From contig CAVRAZ010000004.1 in the NCBI GenBank assembly GCA_963719135.1, positions 1 to 64,000 on the forward strand: DNA of 64,000 nt. The letters run 5' to 3'. The notes below the pieces were generated by a model. It saw only the letters and a list, made by a program, of their open reading frames with translations. It did no database searches and was not told the origin of the DNA. Positions 28,707 through 38,049 of the stretch are shown here, piece by piece. The position numbers and the translations under genes were made by a program. This DNA is from CAVRAZ01 sp963719135 (GTDB lineage Bacteria > Pseudomonadota > Gammaproteobacteria > DSM-19610). Numbering within the stretch: the stretch's first letter is position 1; the number at the start of each line of letters is the position of its first letter.

Positions 28707-29252
28707 ATGAAGACTCATCGGTTTGTTACTCGTTCTTTTTTTCTTGCGCTTGTCGGCACGATTGGCGTCGGCGCGCCCATGTCAGCCTTCGCTGAGAAAT
28801 CGATTGAAGAAAGTGCAACTCAAGTAGTCAACGATCTTCTCGTACAGCAAGGTGCGCCGGTGCTTCAGATGCTGATCGCGCGTTCACGGGACGATGCCGT
28901 GCGTGCCGGCGTGCTGCCGATTCCGGCGGAAATACGCCAACACCTCGTGGGCTTCATTCCCGATGTGGTACTTGATGCGGCCCATTACCGGGTGCAGGGC
29001 GGGGATGATCTGACCCTGCAAGTCAATGCGATTCGTTATGGCGATACCGCGGCCATTACGCTTGACCATGTCATCGTGTTCAAAACACTCGAGGACGCGC
29101 TGCACAACCCCAAGCTCTGGGTGCATGAGTTGACGCACGTTGCCCAGTATCAGCGCTGGGGGATCCGCGACTTTTCTGTTCGGTACCTTAGAAACTTTCA
29201 AGCCGTTGAGAAGGAAGCCTATGAGGCCGCAACTAGATACGGAGAATCATGA
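28707..29252 (+). CDS. Exported protein with HELTH zinc-protease-like motif
   Basis: A 181-residue protein with a signal peptide ending near SAFAEK (about residue 30). The notable element is KLWVHELTHVAQYQRWGIRD near residues 133-152: HELTH matches the HExxH zinc site and the following VAQYQ is typical of DUF4157-like proteins. A third ligand could be the Glu of AVEKEAYEAA near the C-terminus. Such proteins are often seen beside envelope or contact-dependent systems; activity is not proven. Third gene in the plus-strand series. Confidence 0.75.
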   Translation: MKTHRFVTRSFFLALVGTIGVGAPMSAFAEKSIEESATQVVNDLLVQQGAPVLQMLIARSRDDAVRAGVLPIPAEIRQHLVGFIPDVVLDAAHYRVQGGDDLTLQVNAIRYGDTAAITLDHVIVFKTLEDALHNPKLWVHELTHVAQYQRWGIRDFSVRYLRNFQAVEKEAYEAATRYGES

Positions 29253-29299
29253 ATCAATGGGGTCAGACTCGGTAGCTTGGTATTTACCGCTAACTTCAA

Positions 29300-29563
29300 T
29301 TATTGCGATTTCACCGCCAGAACCGTCACTTCCCCCGTTCTTAAATTGACCCGGAAGGATTTCCGGGCAAAGAGAAACCGGCCGGTTTCCGCTTGGACCA
29401 CGTCGGTGTCCGCGGTGGGGTAGAGCACGATCCAGTCGCTCGGGGCTTTAGCGCCGAGCAATAACAACACTTGCCGATATCGTCCATATCGATCATTGTC
29501 CACCGTTGCGTGGTGGGTTTGACATGAAAAGAATCTTTGAAGAAAAGTATTTGCATCTGGCAT
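29300..29563 (-). CDS. Possible small protein or remnant of unknown function
   Basis: An 87-codon frame whose last 65 residues look protein-like (NDRYGRYRQVLLLLGAKAPS, then DWIVLYPTADTDVVQAETGR, then FRVNLRTGEVTVLAVKSQ). Its first 15 or so codons overlap the start of the convergent-strand DUF2127 gene and are not convincing, so this may be the tail of a truncated gene. No family recognised. Low certainty. Confidence 0.3.
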   Translation of the reverse strand: MPDANTFLQRFFSCQTHHATVDNDRYGRYRQVLLLLGAKAPSDWIVLYPTADTDVVQAETGRFLFARKSFRVNLRTGEVTVLAVKSQ

Positions 29564-30018
29564 TTGAGATAACTCTGATTCTCAAAGGCATCTTTGCGTT
29601 GCTGGAAATCCTCGCTGGTATAGTGGCGTATTTCATAACCCAAGACTTCCTCTTAAGGTTCGTTGTTGCCATCACGCAAGATGAACTGACGGAGGACCCT
29701 CGCGACTTTGTGGCGCACTATTTACTTCAAACCGCACAGGATTTCTCCATCAGTTCGCAGCACTTCACGTCTCTTTATCTGTTGAGCCACGGCATCATTA
29801 AGATTTTCCTTGTGGCGGGACTCTTGCGTGAAAAATTCTGGTTTTATCCATTGGCCATGATCGTGTTCGCTCTTTTTATTCTGTACCAGTTCTTTAGGTT
29901 CAGCGTCACTCATTCCCTCTGGCTCCTGGTCGTTACGTTGCTGGACATCATTGTCATATTGCTCACTTGGCATGAATACAGGTACCTTCGGCAACACCGT
30001 TCGGTAACCTTGACCTGA
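29524..30018 (+). CDS. DUF2127 membrane protein
   Basis: A 164-residue inner-membrane protein. The start at 29524 (MKRIFEEKYLHLAFEI) is preferred over one six codons earlier. Four hydrophobic helices: LILKGIFALLEILAGIVAYF, LYLLSHGIIKIFLVAGLL, FYPLAMIVFALFILYQFFRF and LWLLVVTLLDIIVILLTWHE. The LLSHGIIKI.LVAGLLREK segment and the late LDIIVI.L.WHEY are DUF2127 hallmarks. The family's function is unknown. Confidence 0.85.
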   Translation: MKRIFEEKYLHLAFEITLILKGIFALLEILAGIVAYFITQDFLLRFVVAITQDELTEDPRDFVAHYLLQTAQDFSISSQHFTSLYLLSHGIIKIFLVAGLLREKFWFYPLAMIVFALFILYQFFRFSVTHSLWLLVVTLLDIIVILLTWHEYRYLRQHRSVTLT

Positions 30019-30192
30019 TTGAATTGTTCGTGTGCTCTTCTGTCTGAGGGATACGACCCGCCGCCGCATGCCTGTTCGGCATCGAAGAGCGCGGGCCGGC
30101 GGTGACAGGAGGAATCACGCTGATGCACCGTCCGCGATTCAACACAGACATAAATTTGCACGGGCGTTGACCCCAAAAGGCACTATCCGGTC

Positions 30193-30739
30193 ATGACAAA
30201 ATACCAAATTGCCGTGGCCGTCCTCATCGGATTTGGGCTGGGGGGTTGCGCGAGTACGTCATCGTACTGGTCGGGCACACAGGAGATAGCCGATCACCCA
30301 GAGAAAATCGTGTTGGTGCAAACACCCATCGCGATTGACGCTGTGAGGCTCCATAATCTGTTCGCACCCGATTTGGCCAAAGACCCTCCGGAATCGCGCG
30401 ACGCCATCAAAAAATCCCGTCATCACGGCGCAAGCGCGCGCCCTGACCGCTATGCAGAGCGCCGTGGAAAGCCAGACGGAAATTAGAATTATCAACAGCG
30501 AAGCGGTAACGCACGCGATTGACAAGTTGCAGGTCAATAATCCCGATACGGTCATCACCCCGGAAATAGCTGAACAGTTACGCCCCTTCTCCGGGGCAGA
30601 CGCCATACTGCGGTTTCGCATCACGGACTACGGCGTGACAGCCAAAGCATGGCGCCACGGGGTGCTTGTATTTGAAGTCGCCTCAACGCTGGCCATCGCG
30701 GAGTATAGTCAATATAAAAGCCCTTTCCATCACTCGTGA
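30193..30739 (+). pseudogene. Lipoprotein gene broken by a frameshift and truncated at its 3' end
   Basis: The first frame (30193-about 30415) gives a lipoprotein signal MTKYQIAVAVLIGFGLGGC with Cys19, then IVLVQTPIAIDAVRLHNLFA. After a six-A run at 30409-30414 the sense passes to the +1 frame: ITAQARALTAMQSAVESQTE, then ITPEIAEQLRPFSGADAILRFRITDY and HGVLVFEVASTLAIAEY. The two frames read as one protein if one base is corrected. The reading ends soon after STLAIA, next to an IS91 remnant, so the C-terminus is probably lost. A programmed shift is possible but unlikely. Confidence 0.75.
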
Positions 30740-30933
30740 ACAGATCATCCGCGGGTAACGAAGGGGCCTTCGCCGTGCCACCACCGCGAAATCTTGCCCC
30801 CCTCTGCACGCACCAACCGATCCTTCGCCTTCGCCCGTACCACGTGTGCAGCACCCAGGCCATCAGGCCAACCGAAATCCTGGCGCGCCGTTTGGGTCAT
30901 TGCCATTGGAATGGTGCGAAGGGTTGGATGGTG

Positions 30934-31340
30934 TCAGCCAAACAGCTCGGCGGGTGGCGCCCGGCTCGCCGGCAGCAGATTCGTTGGAACCGAGGCGTCC
31001 TTTTCCTGCAAATGGGCGAGAATTTTTTCAATAACCACTGGATCTTCGATGCAGGCGATGACTTTCACCGTGCCGCCGCATTCCCGGCAGGTCTCGATGT
31101 CGATGCCGAATACGCGTTTCAGGCGCTGCGCCCAGGTCATGGCTGCCCGCGGTTCGGCAGGCGTCCGGTCTTGCTCCTGATCGGCTGCTTTGGCCTTATT
31201 GCCCTTGCCCCTTTTGGCAGGCGTCACCGCCGCACGATGCTTGCTGTTCGGTGCGAACGCACCATGGAAACGGGTCAGATTGACGCGGGGCTTCGGTACC
31301 AGAGCGGCCGAGCGTGCGATAAAGTCCAGCGGGCGCTCCT
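30934..31340 (-). pseudogene. IS91-family transposase, C-terminal remnant
   Basis: Minus-strand frame starting without a start codon (ERPLDFIARSAALVPKPRVN, then LTRFHGAFAPNSKHRAAVTP) and ending with MTWAQRLKRVFGIDIETCRE and CGGTVKVIACIEDPVVIEKI. The CxxCGG zinc motif and AQRLKRVF are typical of the C-terminal part of IS91-type transposases. The catalytic HUH/Y2 region is missing. A second, diverged copy of the same tail lies at about 54277-54634. Confidence 0.85.
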
Positions 31341-31381
31341 ACACTAAATGTGGGTTGGGCTTCGCGGTGTTCAGCGCAAAC

Positions 31382-32137
31382 CTACGATGTCTGCTCCCAG
31401 TAGTATGGCCGGCCGTAATAGTCATAGAGCGCCGTCTCGTAGCGGCGATCGACCGGTTCTGCGGGGTCGAACTCGGGACTGTTCCTGATCGCTTCGCCAG
31501 TGAGATCGACATGAACTCTCTCATCGATCCAATGGACCGCTTCGAGCCACTGCGGCGACACCAGCACCTTGCGACCGGGCAGCCAGTCACGGGTGTCGAC
31601 AACGATATAGCGCAGGGCCCACGAGTTGTCGTCGACCAGGAAATCGTCGATGTGGCCGACGGCGCCATCAGTGGCGCTGACATGATAACCGCTCACCTCG
31701 TTGGTGGAGCGAAGATGGCCTTCTCCCGCCACGATCTCCTCCGCAGCAGGCTGATCGGATACGGGGTAGATCACGCCGGAAGGATCCGGATAAGCCCCCC
31801 ACAAGTCCTGGCCGATCCAATAGAAGGGCAGGGCATAGTACTGGTGGTAGCTGATCTCGTATTGCATCGAGACCGGCGCGTGTTCCTCGAGGGGTGGACT
31901 TTCCTCGATCTGTTGCCGTGTCAGCCGGACCAGGACCCGTCTGCCCGCCCAATCCGGTTCCTCGAGAAAAACCGGTGAGACGATCACGTTGCGCCCAGGC
32001 AGCCATTTTGCGGTTTTCGCCACCAGGTAGCGCACTACCCAGCTGTCGTCATCGAACAGAAAGTCGTGACAGCGGCCGATGTCGCCGTCGGTGGCGTGAA
32101 TTGTGTAAGTCGTTATTGCATTGATGCTTCTCAACAT
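31382..32137 (-). CDS. Tandem PRC-barrel domain protein
   Basis: A 251-residue protein with two PRC-barrel units. Unit 1: YTIHATDGDIGRCHDFLFDD then WVVRYLVAKTAKWLPGRNVI; unit 2: YHVSATDGAVGHIDDFLVDD then WALRYIVVDTRDWLPGRKVL. The ATG at 32137 has GGAGGATT upstream. PRC-barrels occur in photosynthetic reaction centre H subunits, RimM and many stand-alone stress or membrane-associated proteins; this two-unit form is common beside BON and CsbD genes, as here. No membrane helix. Function unknown. Confidence 0.88.
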   Translation of the reverse strand: MLRSINAITTYTIHATDGDIGRCHDFLFDDDSWVVRYLVAKTAKWLPGRNVIVSPVFLEEPDWAGRRVLVRLTRQQIEESPPLEEHAPVSMQYEISYHQYYALPFYWIGQDLWGAYPDPSGVIYPVSDQPAAEEIVAGEGHLRSTNEVSGYHVSATDGAVGHIDDFLVDDNSWALRYIVVDTRDWLPGRKVLVSPQWLEAVHWIDERVHVDLTGEAIRNSPEFDPAEPVDRRYETALYDYYGRPYYWEQTS

Positions 32138-32162
32138 GATCTGGAATCCTCCGTCAGATGCG

Positions 32163-33686
32163 CTAGTGTACTTCGAGCCTGTTGATTACAGTCACAGCCC
32201 CGCCCTCGAAGGCATTCTCCCGCGCGGCGTTGTACTCGCTCCAGGAGTCGACACTTCCTTTGAGGGTTGCCACACCCACCTCGACGGCGACGGTTACGGC
32301 CTCGCGGTCTACAAAAGGACTCCACAGCAGCTCATTTTCGATAGCTGTTTTGATTTCCTGGTCGCTTTTGCTGGTGATTGTGATTCCCGCATACCAGGGA
32401 AAAGTGTAAATCGACCAATCGTACAGATAGGGGTCATAGGTGACTGTTTCCGGGTAGCTGACCGCCAGATGGTTGCGCACCTCGGCCATTCCCGCTGCGC
32501 GAAAGGCGAGGTCTTCCGCTTCCGCCTTTTCAAAATAGGAGTTCACAGTGCCGTCCAGCTGTACTACCTGGCTCTTTACGCGGACAGAAATCGCGTCGCT
32601 GTCGGTAATGGGGTTGCGTAACAATGCATTGCGCACGTGCTCGGCGATCTCTTCATCCTCGAGCCTGGCGACAGGGCGTACCTTGATATGGCTATTGACG
32701 CCGATAACGCCAACGGTGCTGCGCGCATCGCGCTCGGCCGCCTTTCCGGCTTTGATGTTATCGACCACCCCGTGAAGCGTCACGATGCCGTTTTGTGCTC
32801 TGGCTTCGATATTGAAGGGCTGCACACGCGGGTCGTGGAGCAACGCATCCCGGACCGCTTCGCGGATCTCCATATCAGACCGGGCGACATACTTCTTATT
32901 GTGCAGCTTCTCATTCCGCGCACGGGGCGCAACCGCGAGGGCTGAACTGTCGACAGCCTGCACGCCGCTGACCCAGGCATCCCATTCTGCCCGGCGCTTT
33001 TCTGCTGCGCTGCCCACTGTGCCGGACAGCAATACCTTGCCGTCCTCAACATCAACGTCGACCAGCTCGTCGTCGACCAGCGTATCCCACTGCAGGCGCT
33101 TTTCGATCTCCGGCCTGATTTTCGCGTCCGGCCGTTTTCCCGCCGGCCTGACATCGATTTCATTGCGGACGCTGACGACGCCCTGTACGTCCTTGGCGAC
33201 CGTTTCTGACAAATCCCGCTCCGCCCAGGAATCCACGGTGCCTCTGAGGGTCACCTCGCCCGGGTCATTTGCGCTCACGCGGATTTCGTAGGAGTCGGTG
33301 GCAACGTCATAAGTTAAAGCATCCTGCACAGCTTGGGCGAGCTCGCTGGCAGAGTGGTCAGGCACGGGCTCCACCGGGATGCGATTTATGACAGAGCGTA
33401 CCCCGCGGACGGTTTCGGCAAGCCTTGTGGCACGGTCCCTGGCCAGCAGGTTGCTCACGCCGCCGGTCAGGGTGACGATTCCCTTATCGGTGGTCACATC
33501 CAGTGTGTCGAAGGGGACTGCAGGATCGAAGATGAAGGCATTTTCCACCTGGTCTGTAATATCGGGGTCGGCGATCACATCAGTCCCCCAGCCGGTTACC
33601 GGCGGAAACAGCAGCGCCACTGACAGAGACAGCAACAGCAGGGGATGCGCATTACCCTTCTCCGCGTGGGTACAGGTAACCGTCAT
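32163..33686 (-). CDS. Exported protein with about six BON domains
   Basis: A 507-residue secreted protein. A signal peptide (LLLLSLSVALLFPPVTGWG) is followed by repeated BON domains with the VTLxGxV strand: IVTLTGGVSNLLARDRATR, EVTLRGTVDSWAERDLSE, KVLLSGTVGSAAEKRRAE, IVTLHGVVDNIKAGKAAE, VVQLDGTVNSYFEKAEAE and VATLKGSVDSWSEYNAAR. BON domains bind membranes or ligands in the periplasm, as in OsmY. Six copies are more than usual (OsmY has two). It lies 25 bases before the PRC-barrel gene and is probably cotranscribed with it. Confidence 0.88.
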   Translation of the reverse strand: MTVTCTHAEKGNAHPLLLLSLSVALLFPPVTGWGTDVIADPDITDQVENAFIFDPAVPFDTLDVTTDKGIVTLTGGVSNLLARDRATRLAETVRGVRSVINRIPVEPVPDHSASELAQAVQDALTYDVATDSYEIRVSANDPGEVTLRGTVDSWAERDLSETVAKDVQGVVSVRNEIDVRPAGKRPDAKIRPEIEKRLQWDTLVDDELVDVDVEDGKVLLSGTVGSAAEKRRAEWDAWVSGVQAVDSSALAVAPRARNEKLHNKKYVARSDMEIREAVRDALLHDPRVQPFNIEARAQNGIVTLHGVVDNIKAGKAAERDARSTVGVIGVNSHIKVRPVARLEDEEIAEHVRNALLRNPITDSDAISVRVKSQVVQLDGTVNSYFEKAEAEDLAFRAAGMAEVRNHLAVSYPETVTYDPYLYDWSIYTFPWYAGITITSKSDQEIKTAIENELLWSPFVDREAVTVAVEVGVATLKGSVDSWSEYNAARENAFEGGAVTVINRLEVH

Positions 33687-33919
33687 GGTTCAGTCTCCAA
33701 TGCGGGTCTGGCCTGACACTCAGGTCGAAAAATACCAGTGGGCAGTAGTATGGAGCATTGAAAATCCGCAATGCGAACCCGGAGAAGCTGCAGCTAGGCG
33801 CTGGTTGTGGTGATAAACTAGAAAACGTTCGCGGTGGAGAATTGAGGTGCCGCGTGGCGTGCCGCGCACAGGGAGCCGCTGCGGTGACTGCGTGCCAGCC
33901 ATCGGAGGGTACTGGATCC

Positions 33920-36058
33920 ATGGTCAACCATAAACAACGTGTGTGGCCCGGGCTGCCTTATCCGCTGGGCGCGACCTGGGACGGCTCCGGTGTCAACTTC
34001 GCGCTGTTCTCAGCGCACGCGGAAAAGGTCGAATTGTGCCTGTTCGATGATGAAGGCCGGCGCGAAGTCGCACGTATACCGTTACCTGAGTATACCCATG
34101 AAATCTGGCACGGTTACCTGCCCGACGCACGGGCCGGTCAGCTGTATGCTTATCGCGTCTATGGTCCCTATGATCCGCAGAGCGGCCACAGGTTTAACAA
34201 TCACAAGCTGTTACTGGATCCTTATGCGAAACGCCTGTGTGGCAAGCTCCGCTGGGACGATGCGCTTTTCGGCTACACCGTGGGCCACAATCGGGCAGAC
34301 CTGTCTTTCGATGCCCGCGACAGCGCAGCGTTTGTGCCCAGGTGCCAGGTTATCGATCCGGCCTTTACCTGGGGTTCAAAGCCGCAACCGAAACGACCCT
34401 GGCACGAGACGATCATCTACGAGATGCACGTGCGCGGTTTCAGCATGCGACACCCCGATGTGCCGGATGCGGCGCGCGGTACCTTCGGCGGTCTGTCGTC
34501 TCCGGCACTTGTCACGTACCTCCAGGATTTGGGGATCACGGCCGTCGAGCTGCTTCCCGTCCACGCTTTTGTGCACGATCGACACCTGATGGAACAAGGC
34601 TTGCGCAATTACTGGGGGTATAACTCAATAGGTTTCTTTGCACCCCACCCGGAATACCTGGGCAGCGGCGGCATTCATGAGTTCAAGACCTTTGTGCAGC
34701 TGATGCACGATGCCAAGATCGAGGTGATTCTCGATGTGGTGTATAACCATACCGCCGAGGGCAACCAGCTTGGTCCAACCTTTTCCCTGCGCGGTATCGA
34801 TAACAAGTCTTATTATCATCTGATGGCAGGGGAGGAACGCTACTACAACGATTTCACCGGTACCGGTAATGCGCTTGAGCTGCGCCACCCCTATGTGCTG
34901 AGGATGGTTACCGACTCGTTGCGCTACTGGGTCGAGGAGATGAAGGGGGACGGTTTCCGCTTCGATCTCGCGACGACGCTGGCAAGGGTCAATGGCGAGT
35001 ATGGCGAGCATGCAAGCTTTCTGGATGCGGTCGCGCAGGACCCCCTTCTGTCTACCGTCAAGCTTATCGCCGAGCCCTGGGATATCGGTCACGGGGGCTA
35101 TCAGCTTGGCGCGTTTCCGCCTGGGTGGGTCGAGTGGAATGACCGCTATCGCGACACCGTGCGTCGGTTCTGGAAAGGCGACGGCGGTCAGCTGGCGGAA
35201 CTGGCCTCGCGCTGGTCCGGGTCCAGTGACATCTTCGATCGGCGCGGACGGCGTCCCTGGGCGAGTGTCAATTTCGTCACCGCCCACGACGGCTTCACCC
35301 TGCAGGACCTGGTGAGCTACAACCACAAACACAACGAGGCCAATCACGAAGACAATCGCGACGGCAGCGATAGCAACCACAGCTGGAACTGCGGCGTCGA
35401 AGGGCCGACCGATGATGCGGAGGTAGTCCGACTGCGGGAGCAGCAAAAACGCAATCTTCTGGCAACGCTGTTGCTCTCGCAGGGGTTGCCCATGCTGCTC
35501 GCCGGCGACGAGTTCGGGCACACTCAGCACGGCAACAACAATGCTTATTGCCAGGACATTGAAACCACCTGGCTGAACTGGGGCGGGCTCGACGGGGCCG
35601 CTAAGTCGTTGACGGTTTTCACGCAAACGCTGATTCGCCTGCGGCGCGAGCACATTGTTTTCCATCGTCACCGCTTCTTTCACGGTGAGAAGATCCCCGG
35701 TACCGAGACCAAGGACATCGTCTGGCTGAAGCCCGACGGCGAAGAGATGCGGCATGAGGACTGGCAGACGGAGACTGCACACTCGATCGCATTGCTGTTG
35801 AGCGGCGAGGCGGGGGTCTACCACCTGACGACCACGGGCAAGGCGGAGGCCGACGATACCTTCATGCTGATCCTGAATGCGGCTGATCAGGCGCTCGACT
35901 ATGTGCTGCCCCACACGAAGGCGCTGTCTCAGCCTTCGGTGGTGATTGACACCGCAAAGTCTGCTGAAGAGGAAACGGGTGCCGAGCACCCGGCAGCGAA
36001 CCCGTACACCGTCGGCCCATGCGCGCTGGTGGTGCTAAGGTATGGCCGCGCGGAATAA
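33920..36058 (+). CDS. glgX: Glycogen debranching enzyme / isoamylase-type (GH13)
   Basis: A 712-residue cytoplasmic glucan hydrolase that cleaves alpha-1,6 branches. The ATG at 33920 (MVNHKQRVWPGLPYPLG) has GGAGGG nine bases upstream; a 54-codon longer frame lacks family match. The N-terminal CBM48 module (GATWDGSGVNFALFSAHAEK) precedes the GH13 barrel: VILDVVYNHTAEGN, GFRFDLATTL with the nucleophile Asp, KLIAEPWDIGHGGYQLG with the acid Glu and NFVTAHDGFTLQDLVSYNHK with the stabilising Asp. Length and motifs fit GlgX. It stands alone, divergent from the BON gene. Confidence 0.93.
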   Translation: MVNHKQRVWPGLPYPLGATWDGSGVNFALFSAHAEKVELCLFDDEGRREVARIPLPEYTHEIWHGYLPDARAGQLYAYRVYGPYDPQSGHRFNNHKLLLDPYAKRLCGKLRWDDALFGYTVGHNRADLSFDARDSAAFVPRCQVIDPAFTWGSKPQPKRPWHETIIYEMHVRGFSMRHPDVPDAARGTFGGLSSPALVTYLQDLGITAVELLPVHAFVHDRHLMEQGLRNYWGYNSIGFFAPHPEYLGSGGIHEFKTFVQLMHDAKIEVILDVVYNHTAEGNQLGPTFSLRGIDNKSYYHLMAGEERYYNDFTGTGNALELRHPYVLRMVTDSLRYWVEEMKGDGFRFDLATTLARVNGEYGEHASFLDAVAQDPLLSTVKLIAEPWDIGHGGYQLGAFPPGWVEWNDRYRDTVRRFWKGDGGQLAELASRWSGSSDIFDRRGRRPWASVNFVTAHDGFTLQDLVSYNHKHNEANHEDNRDGSDSNHSWNCGVEGPTDDAEVVRLREQQKRNLLATLLLSQGLPMLLAGDEFGHTQHGNNNAYCQDIETTWLNWGGLDGAAKSLTVFTQTLIRLRREHIVFHRHRFFHGEKIPGTETKDIVWLKPDGEEMRHEDWQTETAHSIALLLSGEAGVYHLTTTGKAEADDTFMLILNAADQALDYVLPHTKALSQPSVVIDTAKSAEEETGAEHPAANPYTVGPCALVVLRYGRAE

Positions 36059-36280
36059 GCGCTGCTCACGGCGCCGCCGCCTCGCGGACTGCCTATGCCT
36101 AGTGCACCAAGCCCAGCTTGGCAAGCACCGGCGGCGCGAGAAGTGGACCCCATCCCTGACACAGTGAATCAGCTGTTATAAGTGATCAAGCTCGACTAAT
36201 CCGTTAGCGTGCTAGTTAGTCTCCCAATCGGCATTGGTCCGTTGCCCGGACCGGAGCTAGATGCGGAGTTCATTTCACCC

Positions 36281-37789
36281 TTACGGTTTCATCAGCTTCT
36301 GGTAGGCCTCGACGCGCTTCTCGGTTTCGGAGCCCGGCTGCTGTGCCTTTTCGGCGAGCTGCTTCACCATGTCAGCTTCCTGCTGCGCCAGACGTATCAG
36401 CTTGTCCTGATCGACCTTCACCTCGAACACGTTCTCACGCAATTTGGCGGTGTATTCATCGAGCTTCTCATGGAGATACTGGCGCCGCGTGATGGCGCGC
36501 GTCTTGTCATCATCGATGTCGACATACTGCGCCTCGCGCACGTCCTGCACCGTCACCAGGTGCCAGACATCGCCCACCTGCACCGGACCGCCGATCTCGT
36601 CCGGACCCAGTTTGAAGACGACATCGTTCAGTTCCGGCAGGGCTTTGCCCTTTTCGACCCAGCCGATTTCACCCAGGTTCTCCTTGGCTCCCGGGGCGAT
36701 GGAATGATCGGCCGCCGCCTGATACATAGTCATCTCCCCGGCGTCGATCTTGTTCTTGATCTCCTTCGCCTCCTCCTCGGTCTTCAGCACGACCATCTGC
36801 ACCTTGCGGTACTCCGGGACGGTGATGCGGGCGCGGTTCGCCTCGAAATAGCCGCGCAGTTCCTCGTTGCTCGGCTCCATTTGCTTTACCAGTGCGGCGC
36901 GATGCAGGTTGATCAGGCGGGTCTTGCGAAACTCCGCCAGGCGTGCCTGATAAGCCGGGTCCTGCTCGAACCCGTTCGCCCTGGCCTTGTTGACCACGAT
37001 GCGCTCATCAATCAGTGCATTCACCGCCTCGCGGCGCTGGTCACTGGAGGTCGAGCTGACCGTGGAACCCAGCTGCTCCTTGACCGCGCCCCAGGTTAAC
37101 GTCGTCCGGTCAATCGTGGCCAGTACCGTGGTATCGGCACGCTCGGCATCCTTGAGCGGATCCATCTCCGCGTCGTTTATCTCCACCGCGACACCCTCAC
37201 GCAGCGCGGCACGCAGTTCACCGCTCTTCTCGCTCATCCGCTGTTTGCGCAGCATCGCCTTGAGCGCCGTCCGCACGTCATCGGTCAGTTCCGTCCCCGG
37301 TGCGCCATGCTGCTTGAAGGACGCCTCGACCTCCTTGTCGCTGACCTCAACCCCGTTAAGCAGAACCTTGTTCCGGTACAACGCCATCAGTATCCCTTCC
37401 GAATACCGCGTTATCTCGCCCTGGTAAACCGGATCCTTGTCCAGACCCTGCTTGAGCGCATCCAGATAAATCAGGTTTGCACTCACCACCTTGTCGAGCA
37501 GCGTGATACGCACCGTGTCGCGCTCGGGCGTGCCCATGGCCGGCAGCGACACCCCCACCACCGCCGAACTGTTCAGCATGGTGTTGATCTCGCTGAAGGT
37601 GATCTTCTGGTCACCCACGGTCGCGATCACATCATCGGTCAACACCGCCTCTGAGAGTACCGGGGCTGTCGCGGTCTGGTTCTGCCCGCTACCGGTCTGC
37701 GCTGGCGGCTCTTCGCCGCAGGCACCCTGTGGACCGCCAAACACCAGTACCAGGGAGATCAGCATGGATTCACGCAATAATCGCGTCAT
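36281..37789 (-). CDS. PpiC-type peptidyl-prolyl isomerase, exported foldase
   Basis: A 502-residue exported protein of the SurA/PpiC kind. The start at 37789 (MTRLLRESMLISLVLV) leads into a signal peptide ending near GACGEE; a longer upstream frame is not supported. The N- and middle regions are helical and charged (LLDKVVSANLIYLDALKQGL, INALIDERIVVNKARANGF-like). The parvulin domain is GEMTMYQAAADHSIAPGAKE, NLGEIGWVEKGKALPELNDV and FKLGPDEIGGPVQVGDVWHL. It lies downstream of the large nonaheme cytochrome gene on the same strand, separated by a terminator. A role in folding exported proteins is likely; aiding the cytochrome is a guess. Confidence 0.85.
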   Translation of the reverse strand: MTRLLRESMLISLVLVFGGPQGACGEEPPAQTGSGQNQTATAPVLSEAVLTDDVIATVGDQKITFSEINTMLNSSAVVGVSLPAMGTPERDTVRITLLDKVVSANLIYLDALKQGLDKDPVYQGEITRYSEGILMALYRNKVLLNGVEVSDKEVEASFKQHGAPGTELTDDVRTALKAMLRKQRMSEKSGELRAALREGVAVEINDAEMDPLKDAERADTTVLATIDRTTLTWGAVKEQLGSTVSSTSSDQRREAVNALIDERIVVNKARANGFEQDPAYQARLAEFRKTRLINLHRAALVKQMEPSNEELRGYFEANRARITVPEYRKVQMVVLKTEEEAKEIKNKIDAGEMTMYQAAADHSIAPGAKENLGEIGWVEKGKALPELNDVVFKLGPDEIGGPVQVGDVWHLVTVQDVREAQYVDIDDDKTRAITRRQYLHEKLDEYTAKLRENVFEVKVDQDKLIRLAQQEADMVKQLAEKAQQPGSETEKRVEAYQKLMKP

Positions 37790-37961
37790 AGTGCAGCTTC
37801 CCAAATTCAATGAATGTGCATAATACCGTCGAAGCTGATCGCGTTCGCGGTATCCCGTGCCATCGGTCTTAGTGTCCGCGACGTCGTGATGCCGCGTCCG
37901 CTCGCCACGTGGTAAGACCCGTAATTTAGTCAATCATTCACGCACCGTAATCCGGCCCGGT

Positions 37962-37996
37962 AAAAACAATGGAGGGGAAGACGCTTCCCCTCCATT
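37962..37996 (-). terminator. Intrinsic terminator after the large nonaheme cytochrome gene
   Basis: A perfect 13-bp stem (AATGGAGGGGAAG at 37968-37980, three-base loop) is followed on the minus strand by G and five T residues. It lies about 55 bases after the cytochrome stop codon. Confidence 0.88.
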
Positions 37997-38049
37997 GGTT
38001 GGTGCTACGTTCCGCCGGCCCATGAGGCCGGCGGGGCGGGTCCCCTAAC

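Noticed and set aside
34625..35989. 454-codon minus-strand frame opposite glgX
   Set aside because: Shadow of the glycogen debranching enzyme, whose catalytic motifs are intact.
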